Below, piece after piece: positions 17,121 to 25,909 of a stretch of 64,000 bases of DNA; the stretch's first letter is position 1, and each line of letters starts with the position of its first letter. The notes under the pieces are model-generated. The model saw only the letters and a list, made by a program, of their open reading frames with translations. It was not told where the DNA came from and made no database searches. This stretch comes from Leucobacter rhizosphaerae (GTDB lineage Bacteria; Actinomycetota; Actinomycetes; Actinomycetales; Microbacteriaceae): NCBI RefSeq assembly GCF_022919175.1, contig NZ_CP095043.1, forward strand, positions 2,418,001 through 2,482,000, written 5' to 3'. Position numbers and translations under genes: made by a program.

Positions 17121-17408
17121 ATGACGGAGCCGAATCGGCAGTCGCGCGGGATGGCGCTCGCGGTCGTCGTCGTGGTGCTCTCTGCTCTCGGGATGCTCAT
17201 GACGATTGCGACGCTGGCTGACCAGTCGTCGTGGGGCGCGGCGCTCGTCGTCGGCATCCTCGGCCCCATCGGTGCGATCGTGCTCGCCGGACTCGGGGTC
17301 GTGGCGGCGACGCGGGCGCAGCGCACCGGAGTGCGGGTGACCGCGGGGGTCGGGATCGCGCTCGCGGCCGTAGGGCTTGTGCTGTCGATGCTGCTCTGGG
17401 CGCCGTAG
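17121..17408 (+). CDS. Small hypothetical membrane protein
   Basis: A 95-residue protein with a short polar N-terminus (MTEPNRQSRG) and three hydrophobic stretches (about 11-35, 42-65, 72-94), ending LLWAP. I do not recognise a family; it resembles DUF4190-like small actinobacterial membrane proteins. A TAGCCT box 6 nt before the ATG suggests a leaderless transcript. An inverted repeat GCCCCCG/CGGGGGC (17497-17528) downstream may end the transcript. Confidence 0.55.
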   Translation: MTEPNRQSRGMALAVVVVVLSALGMLMTIATLADQSSWGAALVVGILGPIGAIVLAGLGVVAATRAQRTGVRVTAGVGIALAAVGLVLSMLLWAP

Positions 17409-17647
17409 GGGGCCGGGGCTATGCGGGGTCGCCGGATCCGGGATCTCCCGGCGCCGGACCTGTGATCCCCGGGCTCCGGGCTCTCAGCGCGAAAATGCCC
17501 CCGCGCCACATCGACGGAGCACGGGGGCGGGCCTCGCACCTGAGAGCTGCGCGACCGGGCTCCACGTTACTGAGGCCGTGTTTCGGGGTGATGACCTGTC
17601 GGTTACGCGGGCGGGTGTGGGATCGGCGTGCGTGAGACGATAGCGAT

Positions 17648-18091
17648 ATGGCGTCGACGTTCACCATCACCACAGAGGGGCCCATCGATGTCGACGCGGT
17701 GTTCTCGCGCTCGCTCGACATCGGTCTGCACATCAGGTCGATGGCGCACTCGAACGAACGTGCCGTTGGAGGTGTGACGAGTGGTCAGATCGGTCTCGGT
17801 GAGTGCGTCACGTGGAGGGCACGCCACTTCGGCGTGTGGTTTACCATGACGTCGCGGATCACCGAGCTCGAGCGGCCTCACCGCTTCGTGGACGAGCAGG
17901 TTTCCGGACCGTTCAAGATGTTCCGCCACGAGCACAGGTTCGAACCCACGTCGGCCGGGACGCGCATGACGGACACGCTGACCATTGCGTCGCCGGTGTT
18001 CGGGATCATCGCGGAGCGCCTCGTCTTGGTGCCGTACCTCAGGCGGCTCATCACGGCTCGGAATCGGGTGGTCGTGGCGATCCCGGACTGA
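17648..18091 (+). CDS. SRPBCC-family protein
   Basis: A 147-residue protein with the START-like/SRPBCC pattern: an opening strand FTITTEGPIDVDAVFSRSLDIGLH, GGVTSGQIGLGECVTWRARHFGVWFTMTSRITELERPHRFVDEQ, and a C-terminal helix with FGIIAERLVLVPYLRRLI. Such domains bind hydrophobic ligands; no specific role is visible. The gene stands alone, with hsp20 128 bp downstream behind its own heat-shock operators. Confidence 0.72.
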   Translation: MASTFTITTEGPIDVDAVFSRSLDIGLHIRSMAHSNERAVGGVTSGQIGLGECVTWRARHFGVWFTMTSRITELERPHRFVDEQVSGPFKMFRHEHRFEPTSAGTRMTDTLTIASPVFGIIAERLVLVPYLRRLITARNRVVVAIPD

Positions 18092-18131
18092 GCGCAGCCG
18101 GCTTCATTGAGCGAATGTTGAGGATTCACAC

Positions 18132-18158
18132 TTAGCACTCTCAGGGTTCGAGTGCTAA
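18132..18158. promoter_or_regulatory. CIRCE element (HrcA operator)
   Basis: A perfect TTAGCACTC (18132-18140), N9, GAGTGCTAA (18150-18158). This is the canonical CIRCE inverted repeat bound by HrcA. It lies 61 bp before the hsp20 start codon. Confidence 0.95.
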
Positions 18159-18168
18159 TCTATCTTCA

Positions 18169-18189
18169 CTTGAGTCAACATCACTCAAG
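18169..18189. promoter_or_regulatory. HAIR element (HspR operator)
   Basis: A perfect CTTGAGT (18169-18175), N7, ACTCAAG (18183-18189). This is the canonical HAIR inverted repeat bound by HspR in actinobacteria, placed 10 bp after the CIRCE element. Confidence 0.95.
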
Positions 18190-18218
18190 TTTCAGCAATG
18201 GAAGGAGATTGATTCAGT

Positions 18219-18647
18219 ATGGCATCGTATTTTGACCCTTTCACGGAGCTCAACCGCCTGACGGGGAGCGTGCTCCAGGACCGATCCGCACCTCGCGCCA
18301 TTCCGGTGGACCTCTACCGTGAGCCGGAACGCTACGTGCTGAACGCCGACATGCCTGGTATCGACCCCGGGAGCATCGATATCGATATCGACGGCCAGCT
18401 CCTCACCCTCCGTGCGCACCGGACCAGCAACACTGCCGAGGGTGTGAAGTGGCTGTCGCGCGAGCGGCCGGGTGGCAGTTACCTTCGCCAGTTCAGTGTC
18501 GGCGAGGGAGTCGACACCGAACGCATCAGTGCGTCGTATGACAACGGCGTCCTCAGCGTCATTCTGCCGCTGAGTGAACGGGCCAAGCCGCGAAAGGTCG
18601 CTGTCGAGTCGACGCCGCGCTCGGCGGATGCATCACTCGTCGCCTGA
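18219..18647 (+). CDS. Hsp20/alpha-crystallin small heat-shock protein
   Basis: A 142-residue small heat-shock chaperone. The alpha-crystallin domain runs from about IPVDLYREPERYVLNADMPGI to the end, with the DNGVLSVILPLSE block near the C-terminus and a short N-terminal arm MASYFDPFTELNRL. Such proteins bind unfolding proteins without ATP. GAAGGAG lies about 11 nt upstream of the ATG. The promoter carries one perfect CIRCE and one perfect HAIR operator, so dual repression by HrcA and HspR is expected. It is a single-gene unit. Confidence 0.93.
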   Translation: MASYFDPFTELNRLTGSVLQDRSAPRAIPVDLYREPERYVLNADMPGIDPGSIDIDIDGQLLTLRAHRTSNTAEGVKWLSRERPGGSYLRQFSVGEGVDTERISASYDNGVLSVILPLSERAKPRKVAVESTPRSADASLVA

Positions 18648-18850
18648 CACGCACCCCTCGATCCAGGTGGGTGGGGCTCCGTCACCGGGGCTTCATCCGC
18701 CTGGAGCGATCCGCATGTCGGTTCCCGACAGCGCCGTCCTGCCGCGACCGGTCGCCGGCCGACGAGACGCAGAAGGGGATCCCGCGGGCGCGATGCGGGC
18801 CCCGCCCAGCGCCCGGACGCTCCGGCCACACGGTCGATCTGCAGCACTGC

Positions 18851-19543
18851 TCAGAACAGGGTGTTCTTGTCCTCCATGCCGCGCATCTCGTCGTAATCGA
18901 GCACGAGGCAGCGGATCCCGCGATCCTCGGCCAATGTCCGCGCCTGCGGCTTGATCTCCTGGGCCGCGAAGATGCCCTGCACGGGGGCGAGCAGCGGATC
19001 CCGGTTCATGAGCTCGAGGTACCGGGTGAGCTGCTCCACGCCGTCGATGTCACCCCGGCGCTTGATCTCGATGGCGATCGATCCGCCGTCCGCGTCGCGG
19101 GCGAGGATGTCGACCGGGCCGATCGCGGTCATGTACTCGCGGCGCACGAGGGTGTGGCCGTCGCCGACGCGTTCGATCTGCTCCGCGAGGAGCTCCTGGA
19201 GGTGGGCCTCGACACCGTCCTTGATGAGTCCGGGATCGACCCCGAGGTCGTGCGAGCTGTCGTGGAACACCTCGAACAGAGAGACCACGAGCTTGTCGGC
19301 GGTCTTCTTGTGCGTGACCTCCCACGCCTCGACGATGCCCGCGGCGACCTGATCCTCGTCGAGATCGAGCGGCGCGAGCGTGCACGGCGGGCTCATCCAG
19401 TTGAGCGGTTTGTAGGAGCCGCCGTCGGAGTGCACGAGGATGCTGCCGTCGTTCTTCAGCATGAGCACCCGCTGCGCGCGAGGCAGGTGCGCGGAGAGTC
19501 GCCCCGCGTAGTCCACAGAGCAGTCAGCCACAACGATTCGCAC
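18851..19543 (-). CDS. nucS: Endonuclease NucS (mismatch-specific EndoMS)
   Basis: A 230-residue NucS protein. NucS cuts mismatched DNA on both strands and provides non-canonical mismatch repair in actinobacteria that lack MutS/MutL. Visible are the N-terminal [45 protein letters not shown], and the nuclease motifs [23 protein letters not shown] with the E-x-K pair. The C-terminus DKNTLF fits a sliding-clamp-binding tail. The GTG start follows TACACT by 6 nt, a leaderless arrangement. Confidence 0.93.
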   Translation of the reverse strand: MRIVVADCSVDYAGRLSAHLPRAQRVLMLKNDGSILVHSDGGSYKPLNWMSPPCTLAPLDLDEDQVAAGIVEAWEVTHKKTADKLVVSLFEVFHDSSHDLGVDPGLIKDGVEAHLQELLAEQIERVGDGHTLVRREYMTAIGPVDILARDADGGSIAIEIKRRGDIDGVEQLTRYLELMNRDPLLAPVQGIFAAQEIKPQARTLAEDRGIRCLVLDYDEMRGMEDKNTLF

Positions 19544-19594
19544 CGGTTCAGTGTAGTCGGTCCGGCCGCGCGACGGGCGCGACCTCGCTTCCTG

Positions 19595-19648
19595 GCGTGA
19601 GCGATTTCTGGAGTGATGTGGCGTGTCTTCACCAGAAATCGCTCACGC
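19595..19648. repeat. 17-bp perfect inverted repeat
   Basis: Arms GCGTGAGCGATTTCTGG (19595-19611) and CCAGAAATCGCTCACGC (19632-19648) are exact complements with a 20-nt spacer, in the gap between nucS and the MFS gene. Confidence 0.9.
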
Positions 19649-19724
19649 AAGGAGGCCCAGCTCACGCAAGGAGGCGCAGCTCACGCAAGGAGGCCCAGCT
19701 CACGCAAGGAGCCGGGCTCACGCA
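19642..19724. repeat. Tandem 19-bp repeats (four and a half copies)
   Basis: The unit CTCACGCAAGGAGGCCCAG occurs at 19642-19660, 19661-19679 (one change), 19680-19698 and, decaying, at 19699-19716, with a last partial CTCACGCA at 19717-19724. The first copy shares its CTCACGC with the inverted repeat, and the last copy contains the stop codon of the MFS gene. Confidence 0.9.
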
Positions 19725-21049
19725 GCAGGTGGAGCCTGGGGAGCCGGGCGGGGGCGCTCTGTCTCCGGGTCGCGCTTCGGCTCGCGCGCCGCGCCCGCCA
19801 CAAATGCGCTGAGCAGCGCGATGCCCACCAGCGCCCAGAACGCGGTCAGCAACCCGATGTGCTCGCCGAGGAACCCGAACGCCATCGGGCCGACGAGCAT
19901 CGCCGTGTACGCGATCGCCGAGACCGCGGCGACGTCGCGCACGGCGGTCTTCGGGTTGTCGGCGGCCGCCGAGATCCCGACCGGGAACCCGAGCGCGCAC
20001 CCCACACCCCACATGAGCGTGCCGATCACGATGCCCCAGGTGACGGGCGCCAGGATCACGATCACCACGCCGATCCCGCACAGGATCGCGCCGCCGCGCA
20101 GCACCGGCACCCGCCCGAAGCGGCTGAGGATCATGGACCCGACGAGACGGGTTCCCGTCATCGACACGTAGAAGATCCCGAGCATCAGCGCGCCGACCTC
20201 GTTCGCGAGCCCGCGGCCGTCGGCGAGGGAGAGCGGCAGCCAGTCCGCGGCTGTGCCCTCGGCGAGGCTCATGCTCATGGCGATGAGCCCGACGAGCAGG
20301 ATGCGGGGATCTCGCCACGGGCTGTGGGGCCGGATCGGGTGCGCCGCAGCCGACGCCGCAGCCGCTTCGGCGGGCACGGGCAGCGGGATCGGCCCGGAGT
20401 GCGTCGTCACCGGCGTCGCCGCATCGGCGCCGCTCGTCTCGGAGTCCGGTGGAATCAAGCGGAGCGAGAACCCGCCGACGACTACGATGAGGAGGAACAC
20501 CGCGGTCAGGTGCACCGGTACGGGGATCGACCACATCTCGGCGAGCGCGCCGATCCCCATCGCGCTCACACTGCCGAGGCTGAATCCCGCGTGCATGAGC
20601 GGCAGGCGCGGCTTGCCCAGCGCGCGCTCTGCCGAAGCGCCGCTCACGTTCATCGCCACGTCCGAGGTGCTGAAGGCGAAGCCGTAGCAGAAGAGCACCG
20701 CGAGGCCCGGGATCAGTGCGCCACTCCAGATCAGCGTCGTGGCGAGGGGCATGGCGATCGCCTGGGCGACGACCCCCAGTGCGAGCGCTCGGCGCGAGCC
20801 GAGCTTCGAGATCGTGCGGCCGGAGAGCATGAGGCCGACGAGCGATCCCACCGCGAGGCAGAGCCCGTACACGCTCATCTCGAACGTGCTCGCGCCGACG
20901 TGATCCCGCACCGCGGGCAGTCGGGACAGCCAGCTGCCGAAGCCGAGCCCGAGCAGCGTGAAGATGAGCAGGATGCCGTTCACCCAGCGGGAGACGGCGT
21001 CGTGCGCGGACGCAGGGCGCAGATTCACGATGCCCCTCTCGCTCGTCAC
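19718..21049 (-). CDS. MFS transporter
   Basis: A 443-residue major facilitator with about twelve membrane segments and a long proline/alanine-rich cytoplasmic loop in the middle (around residues 205-240). The opening WVNGILLIFTLLGLGFGSWLSRLPAVRDH and SLVGLMLSGRTISKLGSRRALALG segment resemble the fucose/YbjJ-type MFS group. Substrate unknown. The likely start is the GTG at 21049. It is divergent from the first TAP-like hydrolase. Its stop codon lies inside a short tandem repeat. Confidence 0.85.
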   Translation of the reverse strand: MTSERGIVNLRPASAHDAVSRWVNGILLIFTLLGLGFGSWLSRLPAVRDHVGASTFEMSVYGLCLAVGSLVGLMLSGRTISKLGSRRALALGVVAQAIAMPLATTLIWSGALIPGLAVLFCYGFAFSTSDVAMNVSGASAERALGKPRLPLMHAGFSLGSVSAMGIGALAEMWSIPVPVHLTAVFLLIVVVGGFSLRLIPPDSETSGADAATPVTTHSGPIPLPVPAEAAAASAAAHPIRPHSPWRDPRILLVGLIAMSMSLAEGTAADWLPLSLADGRGLANEVGALMLGIFYVSMTGTRLVGSMILSRFGRVPVLRGGAILCGIGVVIVILAPVTWGIVIGTLMWGVGCALGFPVGISAAADNPKTAVRDVAAVSAIAYTAMLVGPMAFGFLGEHIGLLTAFWALVGIALLSAFVAGAAREPKRDPETERPRPAPQAPPAA

Positions 21050-21127
21050 GGCACCGGATCAGCGTATCAATGCCGGGGGAGGACGGGAAGCTGCCCACCG
21101 CCGACCCCGCGCCCTACGATGAGTTCC

Positions 21128-22750
21128 ATGCAGGACATCGGAGAGGCTCGCGTCGGCGCGTCCGGACGCACGCGGGATCGGGCGAGGCGGGGGCCGCGCC
21201 TGGCCGGACGGTTCGGGGGAGTCGCCGCGGTCGCGGCTGCGGCACTGGTGCTGAGCGGCTGCGGCCTCGAACCGGGATTGCCCGGGGAGGTTCGGGATCC
21301 CGCCGCGGTGGAGACCGCGCCCATCGATGCGGGGGCGCAGGTTCGGGACTTCTCCGCCGTCTACGAGCAGACGATCGATTGGCGCGACTGCGGCGAGGGG
21401 GACGGCCTCGATCGGGTCATGACCGAAGCGCTCACGGACGGGGGGATCGACGTCGACGGCATCGCCTGCGCCGACATCCTCGCACCCTACGACTGGACCG
21501 ACCCGTCGAACCCCGACACGATCGAGCTCGCTGTGGTGCACATCCCGTCGACGGGCGACGGCGACCTCGGCACGATGCTCGGCAACCCGGGTGGGCCCGG
21601 CGCCACCGGCGTCGACTTCATGCTCGGCATGCCGCTCTCGCCGGGGTTCGATGCGGTGCTGGAGCACTACGACCTGCTCGGGTTCGACCCGCGCGGGATC
21701 GGGCGCAGCACCCCGCTCGACTGCGACGGTGCGGGATCCCAGCTCCGCGTCGTCCAGCTCGGCGCGTGCATCGCCGACAACCCCATCGCCCACACGATGG
21801 GCACCTCGCAGGTCGCCCGAGACATGGAGCTGCTGCGGCACCTGAGCGACGACGAGCGGCTGAACTTCTTCGGGTACTCTTACGGCACCATGCTCGGCGC
21901 GACCTACGCGACCCTGTTCCCGGAGCGCGTCGGGCGGATGGTGCTCGACAGCGCCGAGGATGCGCAGTGGGCGAGCCCGATCCACAACTTCGAGCAGCAG
22001 GTGGCGATCTCGAATGCGACCGTGGCGCTCGCCACGGCGTGCCGCACCGAGTACGAGGACCAGGTCGAGGTCTGCCCCTTCGTCGACGAGGACAGCCTGC
22101 TGCGGGTGATCGCCCGGCTCGACGAGGATCCCCTCGTCGCGAGCGACGGCACCGAGATCCCGGGCTACCTGCTGCAGAGCACTCTCTCGGACGCGCTCTA
22201 CCAGAGCCACTTCGATCGCGGCCGCACGCTCGACACCATCGCACTGGCGCTCTTCGGCGATCAGGAGGCCATCGACAGCATCGGGTCCGCATTCGCGGGC
22301 GATGAATCGGGGCTCGACCTGGCGATGGACATCGTCTCTTGCCACTCCTTCCCGATCGAGCCGGACGTGCCGGGCCTGCTGGAGCACATCGAGCAGACGG
22401 GCATGCCCCGCCTGCTCGGTGGCCCGGAGATCACTGACGAAACACTGGCCCCGTTCGTCGACCTGTCCTGCTACGCACTGCCGGAGAGCGGACTCGACAT
22501 CACCGACGCGTTCGACGCGACCGGGGCCGACCCGATCCTCGTGATCGGGGTCACCGGAGACCACGCCACCCCGTTCCAGTACGCCCAGGTGCTGACCGAC
22601 GAGCTCGGCGATGCCACGCTCCTCACCCTCGATGGCCAGGGACACGGGGCGTCGTACACCGGTCGGTCGACCTGCGTCGACGACGCGGTCACCGACTACC
22701 TGCTGTCGGGATCGATGCCCGCGCCGGGAACCGTCTGCACCGACGATTGA
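21128..22750 (+). CDS. Secreted lipoprotein alpha/beta hydrolase, TAP-like
   Basis: A 540-residue hydrolase resembling actinomycete tripeptidyl aminopeptidases. A twin-arginine/basic N-terminus and hydrophobic segment end in a lipobox LVLSGC with lipidated Cys45. The fold has the oxyanion block GNPGGPGATG, LLGFDPRGIGRSTP, nucleophile Ser251 in GYSYG, and Asp/His in VTGDHATP and GQGHGAS. The last part matches the TAP-like C-terminal domain. The ATG at 21128 follows a TACGAT box by 7 nt; an in-frame ATG three codons earlier overlaps that box. The next gene is a paralogue, so the pair arose by tandem duplication. Confidence 0.88.
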   Translation: MQDIGEARVGASGRTRDRARRGPRLAGRFGGVAAVAAAALVLSGCGLEPGLPGEVRDPAAVETAPIDAGAQVRDFSAVYEQTIDWRDCGEGDGLDRVMTEALTDGGIDVDGIACADILAPYDWTDPSNPDTIELAVVHIPSTGDGDLGTMLGNPGGPGATGVDFMLGMPLSPGFDAVLEHYDLLGFDPRGIGRSTPLDCDGAGSQLRVVQLGACIADNPIAHTMGTSQVARDMELLRHLSDDERLNFFGYSYGTMLGATYATLFPERVGRMVLDSAEDAQWASPIHNFEQQVAISNATVALATACRTEYEDQVEVCPFVDEDSLLRVIARLDEDPLVASDGTEIPGYLLQSTLSDALYQSHFDRGRTLDTIALALFGDQEAIDSIGSAFAGDESGLDLAMDIVSCHSFPIEPDVPGLLEHIEQTGMPRLLGGPEITDETLAPFVDLSCYALPESGLDITDAFDATGADPILVIGVTGDHATPFQYAQVLTDELGDATLLTLDGQGHGASYTGRSTCVDDAVTDYLLSGSMPAPGTVCTDD

Positions 22751-22814
22751 GTCGGCATGGGGACCGACGAGTGAGTCGGCCGTTCTGTCGGTGCCTCGTC
22801 CACTAGGATGGACC

Positions 22815-24377
22815 ATGTCCAACTATGGGGTGGAGGTACGGGTGTTCGAAGCATCTCAGGCGCGTTCGCGCGCAGTCGTTCGGCGGGGTGCCGCGGTCGT
22901 GGCGGCGCTCGCCGCAGGGGCACTGGCGCTCAGCGGATGCGCGACAGCGCCCGACGCGTCCGAGAGTGCACTGCAGGCCGAACGGTTCCCGGGGGTCTAC
23001 GCACAGACCATCGAGTGGGGCGCGTGCGGCGAGGACTTCGGGCTCGGGGACGCCCTGTCGACCGCCCTCGATGAGCGCGGCGCTCCGATCGAGTCGATCC
23101 GGTGCGCCATGATCGAGGCGCCACTCGACTGGAATGCTCCGACGAGCCACGAGACGATCGAGCTCGCGGCGGTCCACATCCCGTCGAGCGGGACCGGTGA
23201 ACCGATCGGAACGCTCCTCAGCAACCCCGGTGGGCCCGGCGAGAGCGGGCTGTCCCTCGCGCTGCAACTCACGACGACCCCGGGGTTCGACGACGTCCAC
23301 GCGCAGTACGACATCCTCGGCTTCGATCCGCGCGGCATCGGCCGGAGCACTCCCGTCGAGTGCGACGCCGTCTCGACCCTGAAGGAGGTGAACCTCGCGA
23401 CGTGCGCGGCCGAGCACCCGATCGCACTCAGCATGGGGACCTCGCAGGTGGCGCGCGACATGGATCTCTTGCGCGCGCTCATGCACGACGACCGGATGCA
23501 CTACGTCGGCTACTCGTACGGCACGATGCTGGGAGGGACGTACTCGACGCTCTTCCCGGAGCGCGTCGGGCGCATGGTGCTCGACAGTGCGGCGCCCGGC
23601 AACTGGGCGAGTCCGATCGGCAACTTCAACCAGTCGATCGCGATCGCAGACCAGCTGAACGCGCTGCTCGACGACTGCGGGACGCGGTACGAGGTCTCGT
23701 CGTGTCCGCTCGACAGTCAGACGTTCCCCGAGACCACCGCCGCGCTCGATGCGGCCCCGCTCATCGCGAGCGACGGCACGGAGGTGACGGGCGACGCCCT
23801 CGTCAGCTCCCTGATCTCGGCGCTCTACCAGCGGCAGGTGGGGCGCGAGCTCTCGCTCGAACTCGCGGCGGCGGTCGTGTCGGGCGACCAGAGCGCCATC
23901 GATGCGCTCGCCGCCGAGATGAGCGGGGGCGGCAGCGCGGTGACCCTGGACGGGACGATCGTGAAGTGCCACTCGTTCCCCGCCGACCCCGACCTGGTGG
24001 GCCTCCTCGAGCGCATCGACGAGACCGGGATCCCGCCGATCCTCGGGGGACCGGACGTCACCGACGACTCACTGCGCGACCTCGTGAGCATGGCCTGCGA
24101 TGCCCTGCCGAACAGCGGCGACGACATCACGGACACGTTCAGCGGGTCGCCGGACGCGCCGATCCTCGTCATCGGCATCACGGGCGACCATGCGACGCCC
24201 TACGCGGGGGCGGAACGGCTCGTGAGCGAGCTCGGCAATGCGCGGCTGCTGACACTCGAGGGGACGGGGCACGGCGCCTCGTTCATGAATCGCTCCACGT
24301 GCGCCGATGACGTTGCGACCGACTACCTGCTGTCGGGTGAGCTGCCGCCGAAGGGCACGGTCTGCACCGACGACTGA
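22815..24377 (+). CDS. Secreted lipoprotein alpha/beta hydrolase, TAP-like (paralogue)
   Basis: A 520-residue paralogue of the preceding gene. Lipobox LALSGC with Cys42, SNPGGPGESG oxyanion block, ILGFDPRGIGRSTP, nucleophile Ser234 in GYSYG, GITGDHATP and GTGHGAS. Both copies end in TVCTDD. It has its own -10-like TAGGAT five nt before the ATG, so it is probably transcribed leaderless and independently. Likely a cell-surface exopeptidase or esterase. Confidence 0.88.
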   Translation: MSNYGVEVRVFEASQARSRAVVRRGAAVVAALAAGALALSGCATAPDASESALQAERFPGVYAQTIEWGACGEDFGLGDALSTALDERGAPIESIRCAMIEAPLDWNAPTSHETIELAAVHIPSSGTGEPIGTLLSNPGGPGESGLSLALQLTTTPGFDDVHAQYDILGFDPRGIGRSTPVECDAVSTLKEVNLATCAAEHPIALSMGTSQVARDMDLLRALMHDDRMHYVGYSYGTMLGGTYSTLFPERVGRMVLDSAAPGNWASPIGNFNQSIAIADQLNALLDDCGTRYEVSSCPLDSQTFPETTAALDAAPLIASDGTEVTGDALVSSLISALYQRQVGRELSLELAAAVVSGDQSAIDALAAEMSGGGSAVTLDGTIVKCHSFPADPDLVGLLERIDETGIPPILGGPDVTDDSLRDLVSMACDALPNSGDDITDTFSGSPDAPILVIGITGDHATPYAGAERLVSELGNARLLTLEGTGHGASFMNRSTCADDVATDYLLSGELPPKGTVCTDD

Positions 24378-24391
24378 GCGGCAGAGCCACT

Positions 24392-24474
24392 GAGCTGCCA
24401 CGTCCTCGCCGAGCTGCCACCGGTTTCGCGTGAATCGGGTGGCAGCTCGGCGAGCGGGATGGCAGCTCGGCGAG
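24392..24474. repeat. Iterated palindromic repeat (17-bp arms plus extra copies)
   Basis: CTCGCCGAGCTGCCACC (24405-24421) and GGTGGCAGCTCGGCGAG (24438-24454) form a perfect 17-bp inverted repeat with a 16-nt spacer. GAGCTGCCAC also occurs at 24392-24401 and TGGCAGCTCGGCGAG again at 24460-24474. It lies between convergent genes (hydrolase and MATE) and may act as a terminator. Confidence 0.9.
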
Positions 24475-24534
24475 AGGGTGGGGTGGGCTCGCCGGCGCGA
24501 GCAGCAGGCTCATACTCCGGGCCAGACCCCGGGC

Positions 24535-25871
24535 TCAGACCCCGAGCACGACCCAGCGCTCGCCGCGCGCCCGGATCCCGAGCGTGACAGCGCGGGCGAG
24601 CATGAACGCGATCGTGAATCCGGCGGTGAGCGCGACGAGCGCCGCGGTCCCGCTCGGCACCAGCACCGTGATCGCCCACAGCACGGGGAGATACACCGCC
24701 AGGTTCGCGAGGCTCGTCCACGCGAGGTAGCGCGCGTCGCCGGCACCCATCAGTACGCCGTCGAGCACAAACACGAGCCCGCCGAGCGGCAGCGAGATGC
24801 CGAGCACGAGCACGGCGGGCGGCAGGATCGCGAGCACCGCCTCGTCGCTCGTGAAGACGCGCCCGATCACGGGGCTCGCGAGGGCGAGCAGCACCCCCAT
24901 CGCCGCCCCGGACGCGATGCCCCAGGTGACCGTGCGCCGCACGATGGCCCGGGCTCGCGCCGCGTCGCGGGATCCGAGCGCGTCCCCGATCAGCGCCTGC
25001 GCCGCGATGGCCAGGGCATCGAGCGCGAACGCGGCGGTGGTGAACACCGTGAAGACGACCTGGTAGCCCGCGGTCGATGCCGTGCCGTGGCTCGTCGCGG
25101 CGAACACCGTCGCGAGCAGGGCGGCGCGGAGCCCGACGGTGCGGAGGAAGAGCCAGCCGCCGCTCCGACCGGCGTGCCCGAGTCCGTCGCGGCGGGGGAG
25201 GAACCCGGCGCCCGCCCGCCGGGCGTGACGCACGATCACCACGACGTACACGGCCACCATGCCCCACTGCGCGACCACGGTGCCCCAGGCGCTGCCGCCG
25301 ATCCCGAACCCGAGTCCGTAGATGAACCACCAGTTGAGCAGCGCGTTGGCCGTGAAGCCGATCACCGCGACCGCGAGCGGGGTGCGGGTGTCCTGCAGAC
25401 CGCGCAGCAGCCCGCTCGCCGCGAAGACGACGAGCATGGCCGGGATCCCGAAGCACGAGATCGTGAGGTAGGTGGTCGCCTGCTCCGCGGTGTCCGCCGC
25501 GACCCCGAACACGGCGACGAGCGGGGCGCCGGCCGCGTACAGCCCGGCCCCACGACGGCGCCGATCCCGAGCGCGAGCCAGAGCCCGTCGATCCCGGCCT
25601 GCACGGCGCCTCGGAGATCGCCGGCACCGCGGCGGCGCGCCACGATCGGGGTCGTCGAGTAGGCGAGGAAGATCATGAGACCCACGGCCGTCTGGAGGAT
25701 CGCGGCCGCGACGGCGAGACCCGCGAGCGGCACCGCACCGAGGTGTCCGATGAGAGCCGAGTCGACCACGAGGAACATGGGTTCGGCGATGAGGGCACCG
25801 AGCGCCGGGATCGCGAGGTGGGCGATGCTGCGGTCGATCCGCCGCCGTTCGCCCGCCGCCTGTGCACTCAC
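24535..25871 (-). pseudogene. MATE-family efflux transporter, frameshifted
   Basis: Two overlapping frames together make one MATE (DinF-like) transporter of about 445 residues. The first frame begins at GTG 25871 (SAHLAIPALGALIAEPMFLVVDSALIGHLG) and is intact to LALGIGAVVG; the second resumes with LYAAGAPLVAVFGVAADTAEQ and runs to the stop at 24535. The shift falls at a run of four C (25548-25551 on the plus strand); one missing base there would restore the frame. Either a sequencing error or a recent inactivating deletion is possible. All transmembrane segments are otherwise well kept, which favours error or a very young pseudogene. Confidence 0.82.
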
Positions 25872-25909
25872 CCTGCCACGCTACCCCGTGCGATCGCTAG
25901 GCTGGGGCC

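Noticed and set aside
18648..18850. Possible small gene between hsp20 and nucS
   Set aside because: No frame with a ribosome site or recognisable product; the stretch holds only GC-rich sequence.
19597..19812. Open frame made by the tandem repeats
   Set aside because: Its product is a repetition of SRKEAQLTQ-like words produced by the 19-bp units and has no start signals; it is explained by the repeat array.
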